The translations under genes were made by a program, and so were the position numbers. A stretch of DNA of 7,572 nucleotides from Planctomycetota bacterium (lineage in GTDB: Bacteria > Planctomycetota > GCA-002687715 > DRQF01): NCBI GenBank assembly GCA_015485455.1, contig WFTN01000396.1, positions 1 through 7,572 on the forward strand, in the 5' to 3' direction. The notes under the pieces were generated by a model. The model searched no databases and was not told the origin of the DNA. It was given only the letters and a program-made list of their open reading frames with translations. How positions within the stretch are numbered: the stretch's first letter is position 1; every line of letters begins with the position of its first letter. Below are positions 7,031 through 7,572 of the stretch, piece after piece.

Positions 7031-7572
7031 GCTGAAGTGTCTCGAGCTCTATGGCTTTTCTGACAGCAGCAAGGCTCCGCATTGCGTCTCCATGATCTGC
7101 CAGGACGGCCGGTAGAATGGCCGAAATTGAGGTGGCCATGGGCGCTATGAATATTGGCAGGGAGCTTGGCTCCGACAAACGAGCCCGGGCGGCTTGAGAG
7201 CTCGGGTCTAATGCAAAAGGAATGATGAGGTCGAAGTACTTCGAACGATCTATCTCGAAGGTGAAAAGAGAATAAGATACGCTTCCTAACGTCGAAAAGT
7301 CGCTGATCGATTCAAGAGCTTTGATCCCGTAGAACACTTCGCCAATCATGGCCAGCCTGAAAGCCCGGGGGAGGTTAATCTCCTGGAAGAGCTGATCGTA
7401 GAGCAAGAGCTCGCCGCTGGAAAACTTCGGTATCCCGACGGTAATTTCAGTCTCGAGCCATCCGAGAATTGCTGTGCCAACTACGTAGCCAATCATGGTG
7501 GGCTGACCTTGAGCGTTTCGGACTAGGTTAAAGACGTCTATGAGGCGCTCCTTCGCCTTTTCGTCATTGCCA
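7026..7572 (-). CDS. Helical protein of unknown function (5' end beyond the window)
   Basis: The frame ends at TAA (7028-7026) and stays open for 182 codons to the right edge, so the true start lies outside. An internal ATG at 7496 is not taken as the start because the same frame continues upstream with helical, charged text (KAKERLIDVFNLVR). After that come QPTMIGYVVGTAILGWLETE, a mid region with an aromatic, hydrophobic character (YSLFTFEID, FDLIIPFALD) and a helical tail ending in VRKAIELETLQR. There are no cysteines or catalytic motifs in this part. The text around 'QPTMIGYVVGTAI' resembles large hypothetical proteins with a 'PTLIxQLVxIA' helix that I remember from Planctomycetota, often membrane-anchored at the N-terminus; this is from memory only. 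It converges on the lipoprotein gene, so the two are not an operon. Confidence 0.78.
   Translation of the reverse strand, partial: GNDEKAKERLIDVFNLVRNAQGQPTMIGYVVGTAILGWLETEITVGIPKFSSGELLLYDQLFQEINLPRAFRLAMIGEVFYGIKALESISDFSTLGSVSYSLFTFEIDRSKYFDLIIPFALDPSSQAARARLSEPSSLPIFIAPMATSISAILPAVLADHGDAMRSLAAVRKAIELETLQR

Overview
The window carries seven protein-coding genes on both strands, two of them cut by the window edges. No rRNA or tRNA gene, CRISPR array, insertion sequence or phage gene was recognised. Base composition looks near 50-55 % GC by eye, with GTG as well as ATG starts and mostly GA-rich Shine-Dalgarno sites. The organism looks like a Gram-negative (diderm) bacterium: there is a lipobox lipoprotein, an MsbA-like exporter and an ArnT-like membrane glycosyltransferase. 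The small Cys-rich protein at the left edge and the helical protein at the right edge resemble hypothetical families I remember from Planctomycetota and relatives. That placement is from memory, not from a search.

Left block (minus strand, 1-1225): a radical SAM/SPASM enzyme is followed 18 bases later by a small protein with a CC...CPxC cysteine pattern that runs off the left edge; the two look co-transcribed. A divergent intergenic region of about 290 bases (1226-1513) has weak candidate -10 boxes for both directions.

Middle block (1514-5948): a plus-strand ArnT/GT39-type polyprenyl-phosphate-sugar glycosyltransferase converges on a minus-strand pair, a class I SAM methyltransferase and then an MsbA-type ABC exporter separated from it by 7 bases. 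All three suit envelope lipid or glycan work: the exporter would move a lipid-linked substrate across the inner membrane, the glycosyltransferase would add a sugar on the periplasmic side, and the methyltransferase could modify the lipid or another small molecule. This link is inferred from position and family only. A hairpin sits between the convergent ends.

Right block (6245-7572): a plus-strand lipoprotein resembles alpha-acetolactate decarboxylase (AlsD/BudA fold), with the HxH...H metal-site pattern but a short C-terminus. It converges on a minus-strand helical protein of unknown function that enters from beyond the right edge. A hairpin covers that gene's stop codon.

Nothing here proves a new system. 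The best leads are the radical SAM enzyme paired with a tiny Cys-rich protein, the lipid-anchored acetolactate-decarboxylase-like protein, and the altered acidic motif of the ArnT-like enzyme.
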